NCBI GenBank assembly: GCA_023228995.1
Contig: JALOAD010000106.1
Span: forward strand, 1-5,408
Source: JALOAD01 sp023228995 [NCBI: Candidatus Muiribacterium halophilum]
GTDB taxonomy: Bacteria > Muiribacteriota > Muiribacteriia > Muiribacteriales
Direction of reading: 5' to 3'
DNA length: 5,408 nt
In this document: one piece after another, positions 1 to 5,408 of the stretch
How the letters are laid out: each line of letters opens with the position of its first letter
Position numbering within the stretch: position 1 is the stretch's first letter
Program-made: the position numbers and the translations under genes
Notes under the pieces: generated by a model
Told to the model about the DNA's origin: nothing
Databases searched by the model: none
What the model saw: the letters and a program-made list of their open reading frames with translations, nothing else

Positions 1-836
1 CTAGTTAATACAATCGGACATGAAGCTCCAACTATTATGGCTGCAATCTTAGCTTCTGCAAGAAAACTCAAAGCTTTATACAGAACATTTCCAGCTTCTA
101 TATCTGGACATAAAATAATATCTGCATCTCCAGCTACTTCAGAAATTATTCCTTTATGTTCGGAAGCTTCTTTTGAAATTGCATTATCAAGTGCAAGTGG
201 ACCGTCAACAACACAGTTTTTAATCTGATTTCTATCTGACATTTTTGCAAGCAATGCTGCATCTATTGTTGGTTGCATAGCTATATTTACTGTTTCAACA
301 GCACAAATTGCTGCAACTTTTGGTTTGTTTATACCTAAAGCTCTCATTACTTTTACAGAATTATTAATAATATCAACTTTAGCCATAATATCGGGAGCAA
401 CATTCATTGCAGCATCTGTAACTGCAACAAGTTTATGATATGTAGGAACTTCAATTAATGCAACATGTGAAAGAAGACTTCCAGACCTTAAACCCCATTC
501 TTTATTTAAAACAGCTTTAAGAAAAGTTCCTGTTGCAATCATACCTTTCATTATCATATCAGCTTTACCTTCTGATACATATTTAACAGCTTTCATTGCA
601 GCATTAAAATCATCTTTTTCATCAACAAGTTGCCAATTTGAAATATCAATGTTCTTTTCTTTAGCAATTTTTTTAATTTTTTCAACATCACCAACCATAA
701 CAGGTTCAACAATTCCCTTATTCACCGCTTCATCAACTGCAAGCATAACTTCCAAATCATGTGCACAAGCTACTGATAAAACTCTTTTTCTCACACTTTT
801 TGCTTTAGCCTGAATATCAAGCATTGTTTTTATCAT
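1..836 (-). CDS. ptb: Phosphate butyryltransferase (phosphotransbutyrylase), C-terminus cut by window edge
   Basis: This cytoplasmic enzyme converts butyryl-CoA and phosphate to butyryl-phosphate and CoA, the step before butyrate kinase; branched or other short acyl-CoAs are possible substrates. I translated 278 complete codons from the ATG at 836, and the frame runs open off the left edge. Family signatures are ADMIMKGMIATGTFLKAVL (about 92-110), VALIEVPTYHKLVAVTDAAM (about 125-144), DGPLALDNAISKEA (about 211-224), GDADIILCPDIEAGNVLYKA (about 236-255) and the closing PIVLT. DGPLALDNA favours Ptb over acetate-type Pta. Homologues are about 300 residues, so roughly 20 residues (the usual SRADS-type tail) lie outside. 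The start is supported by GGGGGA at 841-846, four bases upstream; the next ATG, four codons in, is too far from it. The gene follows coaD after 15 bp and is the last gene of the run visible here. Confidence 0.93.
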   Translation of the reverse strand, partial: MIKTMLDIQAKAKSVRKRVLSVACAHDLEVMLAVDEAVNKGIVEPVMVGDVEKIKKIAKEKNIDISNWQLVDEKDDFNAAMKAVKYVSEGKADMIMKGMIATGTFLKAVLNKEWGLRSGSLLSHVALIEVPTYHKLVAVTDAAMNVAPDIMAKVDIINNSVKVMRALGINKPKVAAICAVETVNIAMQPTIDAALLAKMSDRNQIKNCVVDGPLALDNAISKEASEHKGIISEVAGDADIILCPDIEAGNVLYKALSFLAEAKIAAIIVGASCPIVLT

Positions 837-851
837 ACTATCCCCCAAAAA

Positions 852-1331
852 CTATTTATTAAATTTCTTTTTTAAAGCTAATAAGGCAGATTCTGGAACA
901 AGACATGCTATATCACCGCCAAGTCTAGCTACTTCCTTTATTGTATTTGAACTTACAAAAGTATATCTATTATCAGCTGCAATAAACATAGTTTCAATAT
1001 CACCTGCAAGTTTTTTATTAGTATGAGCCATTTGAAATTCATATTCAAAATCTGTTGTAGCTCGCAAACCTCTAATAATTACATCACCTTTCTTTTGCCT
1101 GACATAATCAACAAGAAGTCCATCAAAACTATCAAATTCAACATTATCAAGTTTTATACTTTTTCTTAAAATATCAAGTCTTTCCTCAATTGTAAAAAGC
1201 GAATCTTTTGATTGATTAACAACAACAGCCATTATAACTTTTGAAAACATTTTTGAAGTTCTCTTTAAAATATCTAAATGACCTTCAGTGACCGGATCAA
1301 AACTACCTGGATAAACTGCAATTTTATACAT
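852..1331 (-). CDS. coaD: Pantetheine-phosphate adenylyltransferase (PPAT)
   Basis: CoaD transfers AMP from ATP to 4'-phosphopantetheine, giving dephospho-CoA, the penultimate step of CoA synthesis in the cytoplasm. The 159-residue product matches the family length of about 160. It is a nucleotidyltransferase-fold protein with the N-terminal YPGSFDPVTEGHLDI block (7-21), including the T-x-G-H nucleotide-binding motif at 15-18. The IIRGLRATTDFEYEFQMA segment (85-102) and the FVSSNTIKEVARLGGDI block (125-141) are also typical. I chose the ATG at 1331 rather than an in-frame TTG at 1337: AGGTGA at 1338-1343 is six bases from the ATG but directly abuts the TTG. The start overlaps the end of buk by 8 bp, and ptb follows after 15 bp. 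Finding coaD between buk and ptb is unusual and suggests co-expression of CoA synthesis with acyl-CoA use. Confidence 0.96.
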   Translation of the reverse strand: MYKIAVYPGSFDPVTEGHLDILKRTSKMFSKVIMAVVVNQSKDSLFTIEERLDILRKSIKLDNVEFDSFDGLLVDYVRQKKGDVIIRGLRATTDFEYEFQMAHTNKKLAGDIETMFIAADNRYTFVSSNTIKEVARLGGDIACLVPESALLALKKKFNK

Positions 1332-2382
1332 ATTCAATCACCTTTTGTTTTCCTTGAAGAACTCTCTCAACACCTTGACCAAGTGCAAGAAGTTCTCCTT
1401 CACCAGGGTATAATTTCATATTTGCAATAAATGAAGTATAATTATTTATTTCATCCATAAGTATTTTATTATTAGCAATTCCACCAGTCATTACAATGTA
1501 ATCAACTTTTCCACAAAGAACAGTTGCCATTTTTCCAATTTCCTTTGCAATCTGATAAACCATTGCAGAAATAATAAGATCAACTTTTTTATCACTTCTT
1601 TTATTCATAAGATCTTTTAAACTATTTGATCCAAGATAAGCAATTAAACCGGCTTTTTTATTAACATAGTTTTTCAAATCTCTATCAGTTTCAAATTTGC
1701 CAGAAAAACATAATTTTACAAGCTGACCTGCCGGTAATCCTCCAGCTCTTTCAGGAGAAAAAGGTCCATCATCATTAGCATTATTAACATCTATCATTCT
1801 ACCATCCTTATGAGCTGATATAGAAATACCACCTCCAAGATGACATATTATAAGATTCATATCTTCATATTTTTTTTTAACATCATTCTCAAGTCTTATT
1901 GCAACAGCTTTCATATTAAGTGTATGACCTAGAGAAAGTCTCGGATTTTCAGGCATTCCAGATATTCTCGCAATATCATCAAATTCATCAACCGAAACAG
2001 GATCTGTAATATAAGCATTAATACCAGCTTCATCAGCTAATTCTTTTGCGATAATTGCAGCAAGAATCGAAGGATGATCTGCTTTTACCTCATTATTAAG
2101 ATCATATATCATCTTTTCATTAACTTGATAAACTCCGCTCACAAGAGGTTTTAATGGAGCTCCTCGTCCAGAAATAGCATCAAAGTCCGAAGATTTATAA
2201 CCTTTTTCTTTTAAAAAATCCTTAATAATCTTTGTTCTCATATCTTTTTGTTCTATAGAACGCTTGAACTTTGAAACTTGTTCACTTGAATGTTCAATTG
2301 AAAATTCATTTTGAATATTTCCCTCTGAATAAATCCCTATCTTTGTCGAGGTGGAACCTGGATTAATAGTAAGTATCCGCAT
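1324..2382 (-). CDS. buk: Butyrate kinase (possibly branched-chain acyl kinase)
   Basis: Buk transfers the phosphate of butyryl-phosphate to ADP, yielding butyrate and ATP by substrate-level phosphorylation. It belongs to the acetate/butyrate kinase group of the ASKHA (actin/sugar kinase/Hsp70) fold. The 352-residue protein is full length for the family. Visible motifs are NPGSTSTK (7-14, N-terminal phosphate loop), SGRGAPLKP (71-79), ITDPVSVDEFDDIARISG (125-142), LGHTLNMKAVA (151-161), CHLGGGISI (180-188), GPFSPERAGGLP (206-217), YIVMTGGIANN (295-305) and YPGEGELLALGQG (325-337). The VDEFDDIARISG and GPFSPER motifs favour butyrate kinase over acetate kinase, although isobutyrate or isovalerate cannot be excluded as products. 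The ATG at 2382 has AGAGGT at 2389-2394, six bases upstream. The gene follows the MBL hydrolase after 21 bp and its stop overlaps the coaD start by 8 bp. Its partner ptb is in the same run but separated from it by coaD. Confidence 0.95.
   Translation of the reverse strand: MRILTINPGSTSTKIGIYSEGNIQNEFSIEHSSEQVSKFKRSIEQKDMRTKIIKDFLKEKGYKSSDFDAISGRGAPLKPLVSGVYQVNEKMIYDLNNEVKADHPSILAAIIAKELADEAGINAYITDPVSVDEFDDIARISGMPENPRLSLGHTLNMKAVAIRLENDVKKKYEDMNLIICHLGGGISISAHKDGRMIDVNNANDDGPFSPERAGGLPAGQLVKLCFSGKFETDRDLKNYVNKKAGLIAYLGSNSLKDLMNKRSDKKVDLIISAMVYQIAKEIGKMATVLCGKVDYIVMTGGIANNKILMDEINNYTSFIANMKLYPGEGELLALGQGVERVLQGKQKVIEYV
1338..1343 (-). promoter_or_regulatory. Ribosome binding site that fixes the coaD start
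   Basis: AGGTGA lies six bases upstream of the ATG at 1331 and inside the last codons of buk. A TTG six bases further upstream would start immediately after this motif, which is too close for normal initiation. The site therefore supports the shorter, 159-residue CoaD and suggests translational coupling to buk. Confidence 0.75.
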
Positions 2383-2403
2383 TATTTTACCTCTTTTAAT
2401 AGA

Positions 2404-3030
2404 TTAAACAAATGGATTATTGTTTTTTTCATAACTTATAGTAGTTTCTTCGCCATGACCCGGATAAACACTTATTTGTCCATCTAAAGTTAAAAGTTTC
2501 TTTTTAATAGATGACAAAATCTGATTATAATCACCATGAACAAAATCTGTTCTTCCAATTGATTTTTTAAAAAGTGTATCTCCTGAAAAAAGAAATAATC
2601 CCATTCTTAAACTCACACATCCTTGAGTATGTCCTGGAGTATGAATAACTTTTAATTTTATATTACCAAATTTCAAAATTTGTTTATCTTCAAGAAAATA
2701 ATCAGCTTTTGGAGATATTACAGATTTACCTGAATATATTGACATATTTTCTTTAGCATCTATAAGCATTTTGGAATCTGCAGAATGAATATATATATCA
2801 GCATTAGTTTTTTCTTTAAGATATGCATTAGCGCCAATATGATCCATGTGTCCATGAGTATTTATAATAGCTTTTAATGTACAACCTTTTGCTTGAATTT
2901 CACCAAGTATAACTTCTCCTTCATCACCTGGATCAATTACTACAGCAATTTTATTCTCAAGATCTGAGATTATATAACAATTTACATCAAGCACACCAAC
3001 AACTACAGGTGTTATAACAACATTATTCAT
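2404..3030 (-). CDS. MBL-fold metallohydrolase, short glyoxalase II-like
   Basis: This is a probably cytoplasmic metallo-beta-lactamase-fold hydrolase of 208 residues. Residues of a dinuclear metal site are all visible: the THGHMDH motif (58-64, giving H59, H61, D63 and H64), H134 in TPGHTQG, D151 in FSGDTLF and H192 in YPGHGEET. The GRTDFVHGD stretch (159-167) is typical of the hydroxyacylglutathione-hydrolase-like branch. True glyoxalase II enzymes are about 250-260 residues with a helical C-terminal glutathione-binding domain; that domain is missing here. The substrate is therefore unknown, with a small thioester a reasonable inference. I chose the ATG at 3030, which has GGAGG five bases upstream (3036-3040). 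An in-frame ATG at 3096 would add 22 unconserved residues, lie deep inside hpt and put GGAGG within the gene. The gene overlaps the end of hpt by 8 bp and precedes buk by 21 bp. Confidence 0.88.
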   Translation of the reverse strand: MNNVVITPVVVGVLDVNCYIISDLENKIAVVIDPGDEGEVILGEIQAKGCTLKAIINTHGHMDHIGANAYLKEKTNADIYIHSADSKMLIDAKENMSIYSGKSVISPKADYFLEDKQILKFGNIKLKVIHTPGHTQGCVSLRMGLFLFSGDTLFKKSIGRTDFVHGDYNQILSSIKKKLLTLDGQISVYPGHGEETTISYEKNNNPFV

Positions 3031-3547
3031 TATTTCCTCCAGTGTATTCAGCAATATATGGAAGGTTTCTATACTTCTGAGCATAATCAAGACCATATCC
3101 TATAACAAATCTGTCTTCAATATCAAAACAGCAGTAATCAACACGAGCTTCAACTTTTCTGCAATCTTTCTTATCAAGCAAAGCACAAACTTTAATACAA
3201 TTTGCCCCTTTATTTTTAAAATATCCAACAAGAAATTCCATTGTAAGCCCAGTATCAACAATATCTTCAATTATAACAATGTTTTTACCTTGAACATCAA
3301 CATCAATATCTTTTACAATCTTTATTTTTCCAGATGATCTTTTTTCATTACCATAGCTTGAAACTGCCATAAATTCAAAACTAACATTTTCTGATTTTAT
3401 GTTTTTTGCAAGTTCAGCTGTAAACATAAAAGCACCTTTTAAAATACATACTAAAATAAAATCTTTATTTGCAAAATCAGAATCAATCTGTTTTGCAACT
3501 TCTGCAACTCTATTTTTTATACTTTGTTCATCAATTAATACTTTCAT
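3023..3547 (-). CDS. hpt: Hypoxanthine (guanine) phosphoribosyltransferase
   Basis: Hpt transfers phosphoribose from PRPP to hypoxanthine or guanine, giving IMP or GMP, in cytoplasmic purine salvage. The 174-residue length is normal for bacterial HPRT. The PRPP-binding motif VIIEDIVDTGLTM spans 91-103, with the acidic pair E94/D95 and the conserved DTG at 98-100. Other markers are the ILKGAFMF segment with the LKG pyrophosphate loop (36-38), the flexible-loop serine-tyrosine pair in AVSSYG (61-66), and the purine-binding region DRFVIGYGLDYAQKYRNLPY (145-164). The ATG at 3547 is preceded by GGAG (3553-3556) five bases upstream. It is the first gene of the five-gene run, with a short leader after the promoter at 3572-3600, and its stop overlaps the MBL start by 8 bp. 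A double cysteine at 139-140 lies outside the recognised motifs. The family assignment is very secure; the preferred base is inferred only. Confidence 0.96.
   Translation of the reverse strand: MKVLIDEQSIKNRVAEVAKQIDSDFANKDFILVCILKGAFMFTAELAKNIKSENVSFEFMAVSSYGNEKRSSGKIKIVKDIDVDVQGKNIVIIEDIVDTGLTMEFLVGYFKNKGANCIKVCALLDKKDCRKVEARVDYCCFDIEDRFVIGYGLDYAQKYRNLPYIAEYTGGNNE
3035..3040 (-). promoter_or_regulatory. Ribosome binding site that fixes the MBL hydrolase start
   Basis: GGAGGA, embedded in the two glycine codons near the hpt C-terminus, sits just upstream of the ATG at 3030. It is the strongest Shine-Dalgarno sequence in the window and argues against the longer start at 3096. Its position inside hpt points to translational coupling between the two genes. 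Confidence 0.8.
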
Positions 3548-3571
3548 AAAAACTCCAGCAACTTTTTTGAT

Positions 3572-3600
3572 ATTCTAACTAGAAATAGATTTTTTTTCAA
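3572..3600 (-). promoter_or_regulatory. Predicted sigma-70-type promoter for the hpt operon
   Basis: On the minus strand, TTGAAA (3600-3595, five of six matches to the -35 consensus) is separated by exactly 17 bp from TAGAAT (3577-3572, five of six matches to the -10 consensus). The implied transcription start, near 3565, leaves a leader of roughly 18 bases that contains the hpt Shine-Dalgarno. The spacer includes an A run. An imperfect palindrome, TCTA-GT-TAGA (3574-3583), overlaps the -10 element and could be an operator, although in such AT-rich DNA it may be chance. Confidence 0.6.
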
Positions 3601-3633
3601 CTAATAAAAGAAGAATTAATAATTAAAAATATG

Positions 3634-3665
3634 CGAAATAGCCAAGTAGCTAAATGGCGAAGTAG
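3634..3665. repeat. Degenerate 8-bp tandem microrepeat, four units
   Basis: Four consecutive octamers on the plus strand, CGAAATAG, CCAAGTAG, CTAAATGG and CGAAGTAG, share a C-N-A-A-R-T-R-G pattern. The array is noncoding, in the gap between the radical SAM gene and the hpt promoter. It is more GC-rich than the surrounding spacer. It could be a remnant of a longer short-sequence repeat; no function is evident. Confidence 0.55.
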
Positions 3666-3691
3666 ATTTAAAGCTTTTTAATTCTTTCTTA

Positions 3692-3712
3692 ATCCGACAT
3701 TCGAAATTCCAC
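3692..3712. repeat. Degenerate 7-bp tandem microrepeat, three units
   Basis: Three consecutive heptamers on the plus strand, ATCCGAC, ATTCGAA and ATTCCAC, share an A-T-Y-C-S-A-M pattern. They lie in the same gap as the octamer array. The period differs from that array but the units share a CGAA core. Function unknown. Confidence 0.45.
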
Positions 3713-3734
3713 ATTTTTTTGTTATTTACTCTTT

Positions 3735-3748
3735 CCCGAACCCCGAAT
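3735..3748. repeat. 7-bp direct repeat, two units, C-rich
   Basis: CCCGAAC is followed directly by CCCGAAT on the plus strand, and a third partial copy, CCCGAT, occurs at 3759-3764. The C-rich composition stands out from the AT-rich flanks just downstream of the radical SAM stop codon. On the minus strand it reads as G-rich, without a stem-loop and U-run that would make it an intrinsic terminator. Confidence 0.4.
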
Positions 3749-3771
3749 CCAAGATTTTCCCGATTTTATCT

Positions 3772-5408
3772 CTATTTCAAAAAATGTGTTTTTTCAATTT
3801 CATCTTTTTTGCCAAGTTTAAGTAAATACTCTATAAATTCAGAATTTTTCATAACTGGAGAATTAATATTATGACAACATGAACATCTTTTTATTTTATT
3901 AAACTCTCCTCTTAAATGAAATAAACGCCATTTAACAATCAACTCAGAATTCCATATTTCACTTAAAGATTTATTATTAACATTATCAAGTTTCATTTGA
4001 AGATCAATATCAAAACAGCATGTTGTAACCTCTCCATTCCAGTTAACAATTGGAGTTTTCCACAATGCTGGACAAGGTCTTCTAACAAAATAATCCATAT
4101 TATCTTTAACAAAAACTGAATCAGTATTAATTATTCTATCAAATGAATTATCATCAGAACTTTCGATATCTTGTATATCTTCAATATCTTCAATATCTTC
4201 AATGTTTTCAACTTCTTTTGTATCAACAGATTTTTCTTCATTATTATTAAGCAAACCTAATTCTAAAACAGTATTATAATGAAGTCTTTCTGACTCTTCT
4301 TGATCTAAACTATCAAGCCTTCTTATGTAAATTGCATCTTTTTCAAGATAAGGCCAATCCCATGTAATATAATAATCATTATCTAACTCTTTAAATTTTT
4401 CTTCCCAAAATTTCACAAAATCTTTTACTTCTTTATGATTTTCTTTCATGACAATAATTGCTACAGTTATTTTAGGATATTGGACATTTGATTTTTTTCT
4501 TTCTTTTAAAAAATACAATATATTATTTATAACATTTTCTGAAGAACCAGCTCTATGGATTTTTTTATATGTTTCTTCAACAATTGAATCGATCGAAAAA
4601 TGAACTCTTATAAAAGTATTTTCATTCATATTATCTAATGCAGAATTTTTTAATATTGTCTGAGTCTTTTTTTTGTCAAAAAGACTTCCATTTGTGTTAA
4701 TTGTAAATGATATAAATGAATTATTATTTTCATTTTGCTCAAATGCATAATCAATCATTTTATCAAAATCAGGATTCATAAGAGGTTCACCAAGCCAGAA
4801 TGGTGTAATTGTACCGATTCTAAAATTTTGTAGTGAATCTATTATATTTTTGAATGTTTCAAATTGCATAAAAGATCTATTTTTTTGCATATTTGTATCA
4901 CACATTATACATTTATAATTACAACAATTAGCAAGCTCTATTGTTAAAATAGGTAAATTATCAAAAGAATAGAATTCTATATCACTTATTTCCCATTCTT
5001 TTTCTCTTGAAAGAAACATCATTGCTTTGTAATTATAAATAACTGGAAGCTGACTTTCTTTGAATTTACCAAAAAAATAAAAATAAAAAAGTCCCCAACC
5101 TTTTACTCCAGAAGATGATAAAGCAATATCTTTGAGAACAAAGTTCATCTTTATATCACTGCATTTATATATAGCATGCTTAATGTTATTTAATACTTCA
5201 TCATTCATATAATAAAAATACTTTGATATTCTATCAATATCTTCTGAGTTAAAATCCTCAAAAAGTTTCATTATAATATTATTGATTTTTTCTAATTCAA
5301 TATTTTCAGAAGAAAAATTTTCTTTTTCAGTTAAATACTTTAATACAGCTCCTTCTGCTCTATAAGAACTGTTTTTTGAAAACTCTATAAAATAATCCCT
5401 ATATGGAA
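3772..5408 (-). CDS. Radical SAM protein with SPASM-like C-terminal cysteine region, N-terminus outside window
   Basis: The reading frame is open from the stop at 3772 to the right edge, 544 complete codons, so the start lies outside. The first ATG, at 5271, has no Shine-Dalgarno, and the 45 codons before it read as normal protein. Numbering from that ATG, C117, C121 and C124 form the CxxxCxxC motif that binds the 4Fe-4S cluster cleaving S-adenosylmethionine. The core continues with WLGEPLMNPDF (159-169), INTNG (191-195) and HFSIDSIVEETYKKIHRAG (224-242). After an acidic linker (about 340-385) with a 9-bp repeat, a SPASM-like part has C400, C418/C419 in WNGEVTTCC, LSEIWNSE (436-443) and C463, C465 and C466, probably binding an auxiliary cluster. 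SPASM enzymes often modify peptides or proteins, but no peptide substrate gene is visible. About 150 N-terminal residues precede the core, and I do not recognise that domain. The gene ends 224 bp before hpt and is probably a separate unit. Confidence 0.85.
   Translation of the reverse strand, partial: PYRDYFIEFSKNSSYRAEGAVLKYLTEKENFSSENIELEKINNIIMKLFEDFNSEDIDRISKYFYYMNDEVLNNIKHAIYKCSDIKMNFVLKDIALSSSGVKGWGLFYFYFFGKFKESQLPVIYNYKAMMFLSREKEWEISDIEFYSFDNLPILTIELANCCNYKCIMCDTNMQKNRSFMQFETFKNIIDSLQNFRIGTITPFWLGEPLMNPDFDKMIDYAFEQNENNNSFISFTINTNGSLFDKKKTQTILKNSALDNMNENTFIRVHFSIDSIVEETYKKIHRAGSSENVINNILYFLKERKKSNVQYPKITVAIIVMKENHKEVKDFVKFWEEKFKELDNDYYITWDWPYLEKDAIYIRRLDSLDQEESERLHYNTVLELGLLNNNEEKSVDTKEVENIEDIEDIEDIQDIESSDDNSFDRIINTDSVFVKDNMDYFVRRPCPALWKTPIVNWNGEVTTCCFDIDLQMKLDNVNNKSLSEIWNSELIVKWRLFHLRGEFNKIKRCSCCHNINSPVMKNSEFIEYLLKLGKKDEIEKTHFLK
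4164..4208. repeat. In-frame 9-bp tandem repeat encoding an acidic I-E-D linker
   Basis: Five 9-bp units on the plus strand read CGATATCTT, GTATATCTT, CAATATCTT, CAATATCTT and CAATGTTTT; the third and fourth are identical. On the coding strand they specify a run of Ile-Glu-Asp triplets (about residues 355-370 counted from the ATG at 5271), with one Gln variant. Since 9 is a multiple of 3, gain or loss of a unit keeps the frame. The repeat lies between the radical SAM core and the C-terminal cysteine region, within a longer acidic low-complexity linker. Confidence 0.8.

Noticed and set aside
37-228. A 63-codon open frame on the plus strand
   Set aside because: It lies wholly antisense to the conserved ptb coding sequence and its translation resembles no known family, so it is a chance frame.
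1332-1337. TTG start at 1337 for coaD, giving 161 residues
   Set aside because: The Shine-Dalgarno AGGTGA ends immediately before this TTG, while it is ideally placed for the ATG at 1331; CoaD proteins begin shortly before the YPGSFDP motif.
3031-3096. Longer start at 3096 for the MBL hydrolase
   Set aside because: It would overlap hpt by 74 bp, add residues with no family resemblance and ignore the strong GGAGG before the ATG at 3030.
3548-3571. Purine riboswitch in the hpt leader
   Set aside because: The leader after the predicted promoter is only about 18 bases, too short for an aptamer.
3640-3660. Possible hairpin GCCA...TGGC in the spacer as a terminator
   Set aside because: The stem is only four base pairs with a ten-base loop and no adjacent U run on the minus strand; it is better explained by the octamer repeat pattern.
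3634-3764. CRISPR array suggested by the repeated units
   Set aside because: Units are only 7-8 bp, directly adjacent and degenerate; there are no unique spacers and no cas genes.
1-5408. Alternative genetic code, because no TGA stop is used
   Set aside because: Only five stop codons are visible, too few to judge, and no recognised family requires TGA to be read through; visible tryptophans such as W59 of the radical SAM protein use TGG.

Overview
The window comes from a low-GC bacterial genome; the DNA is strongly A/T-biased and codons end mostly in A or T. Every gene lies on the minus strand, so transcription runs from high to low coordinates. A fermentative, probably anaerobic lifestyle is suggested by phosphate butyryltransferase and butyrate kinase together with a radical SAM enzyme. 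The lineage cannot be fixed from this sequence: Clostridia fit, but so would other AT-rich anaerobes such as spirochaetes or Elusimicrobia. All complete genes have GG-rich Shine-Dalgarno sequences, and the stops seen are TAA or TAG.

Layout in transcription order. (1) 5408-3772: a radical SAM protein with a SPASM-like C-terminal cysteine region. Its frame is open to the window edge, so the true start is outside. A 9-bp in-frame repeat lies in its linker. (2) 3771-3548: the only sizeable intergenic gap (224 bp). It holds clusters of degenerate 7- and 8-bp tandem microrepeats and, next to hpt, a good sigma-70-type promoter. (3) 3547-1: a compact five-gene run, hpt, then an MBL-fold (glyoxalase II-like) hydrolase, then buk, coaD and ptb. 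ptb is cut by the left edge, lacking roughly the last 20 residues.

The five genes are separated by 8-bp overlaps (hpt/MBL and buk/coaD) or gaps of 15-21 bp, so they probably form one operon driven by the promoter at 3572-3600. Ptb and Buk together turn butyryl-CoA (or a related short or branched acyl-CoA) into the acid plus ATP. CoaD, which makes dephospho-CoA, sits between them. Hpt salvages hypoxanthine and guanine. The MBL hydrolase probably cleaves a small thioester or similar substrate, but its substrate is unknown.

No mobile element, CRISPR array, tRNA or rRNA was seen. The most unusual parts are the buk-coaD-ptb order, the microrepeat-rich spacer, and the radical SAM protein with its uncharacterised N-terminal region and acidic repeat linker. 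Nothing here demonstrates a new biological system.
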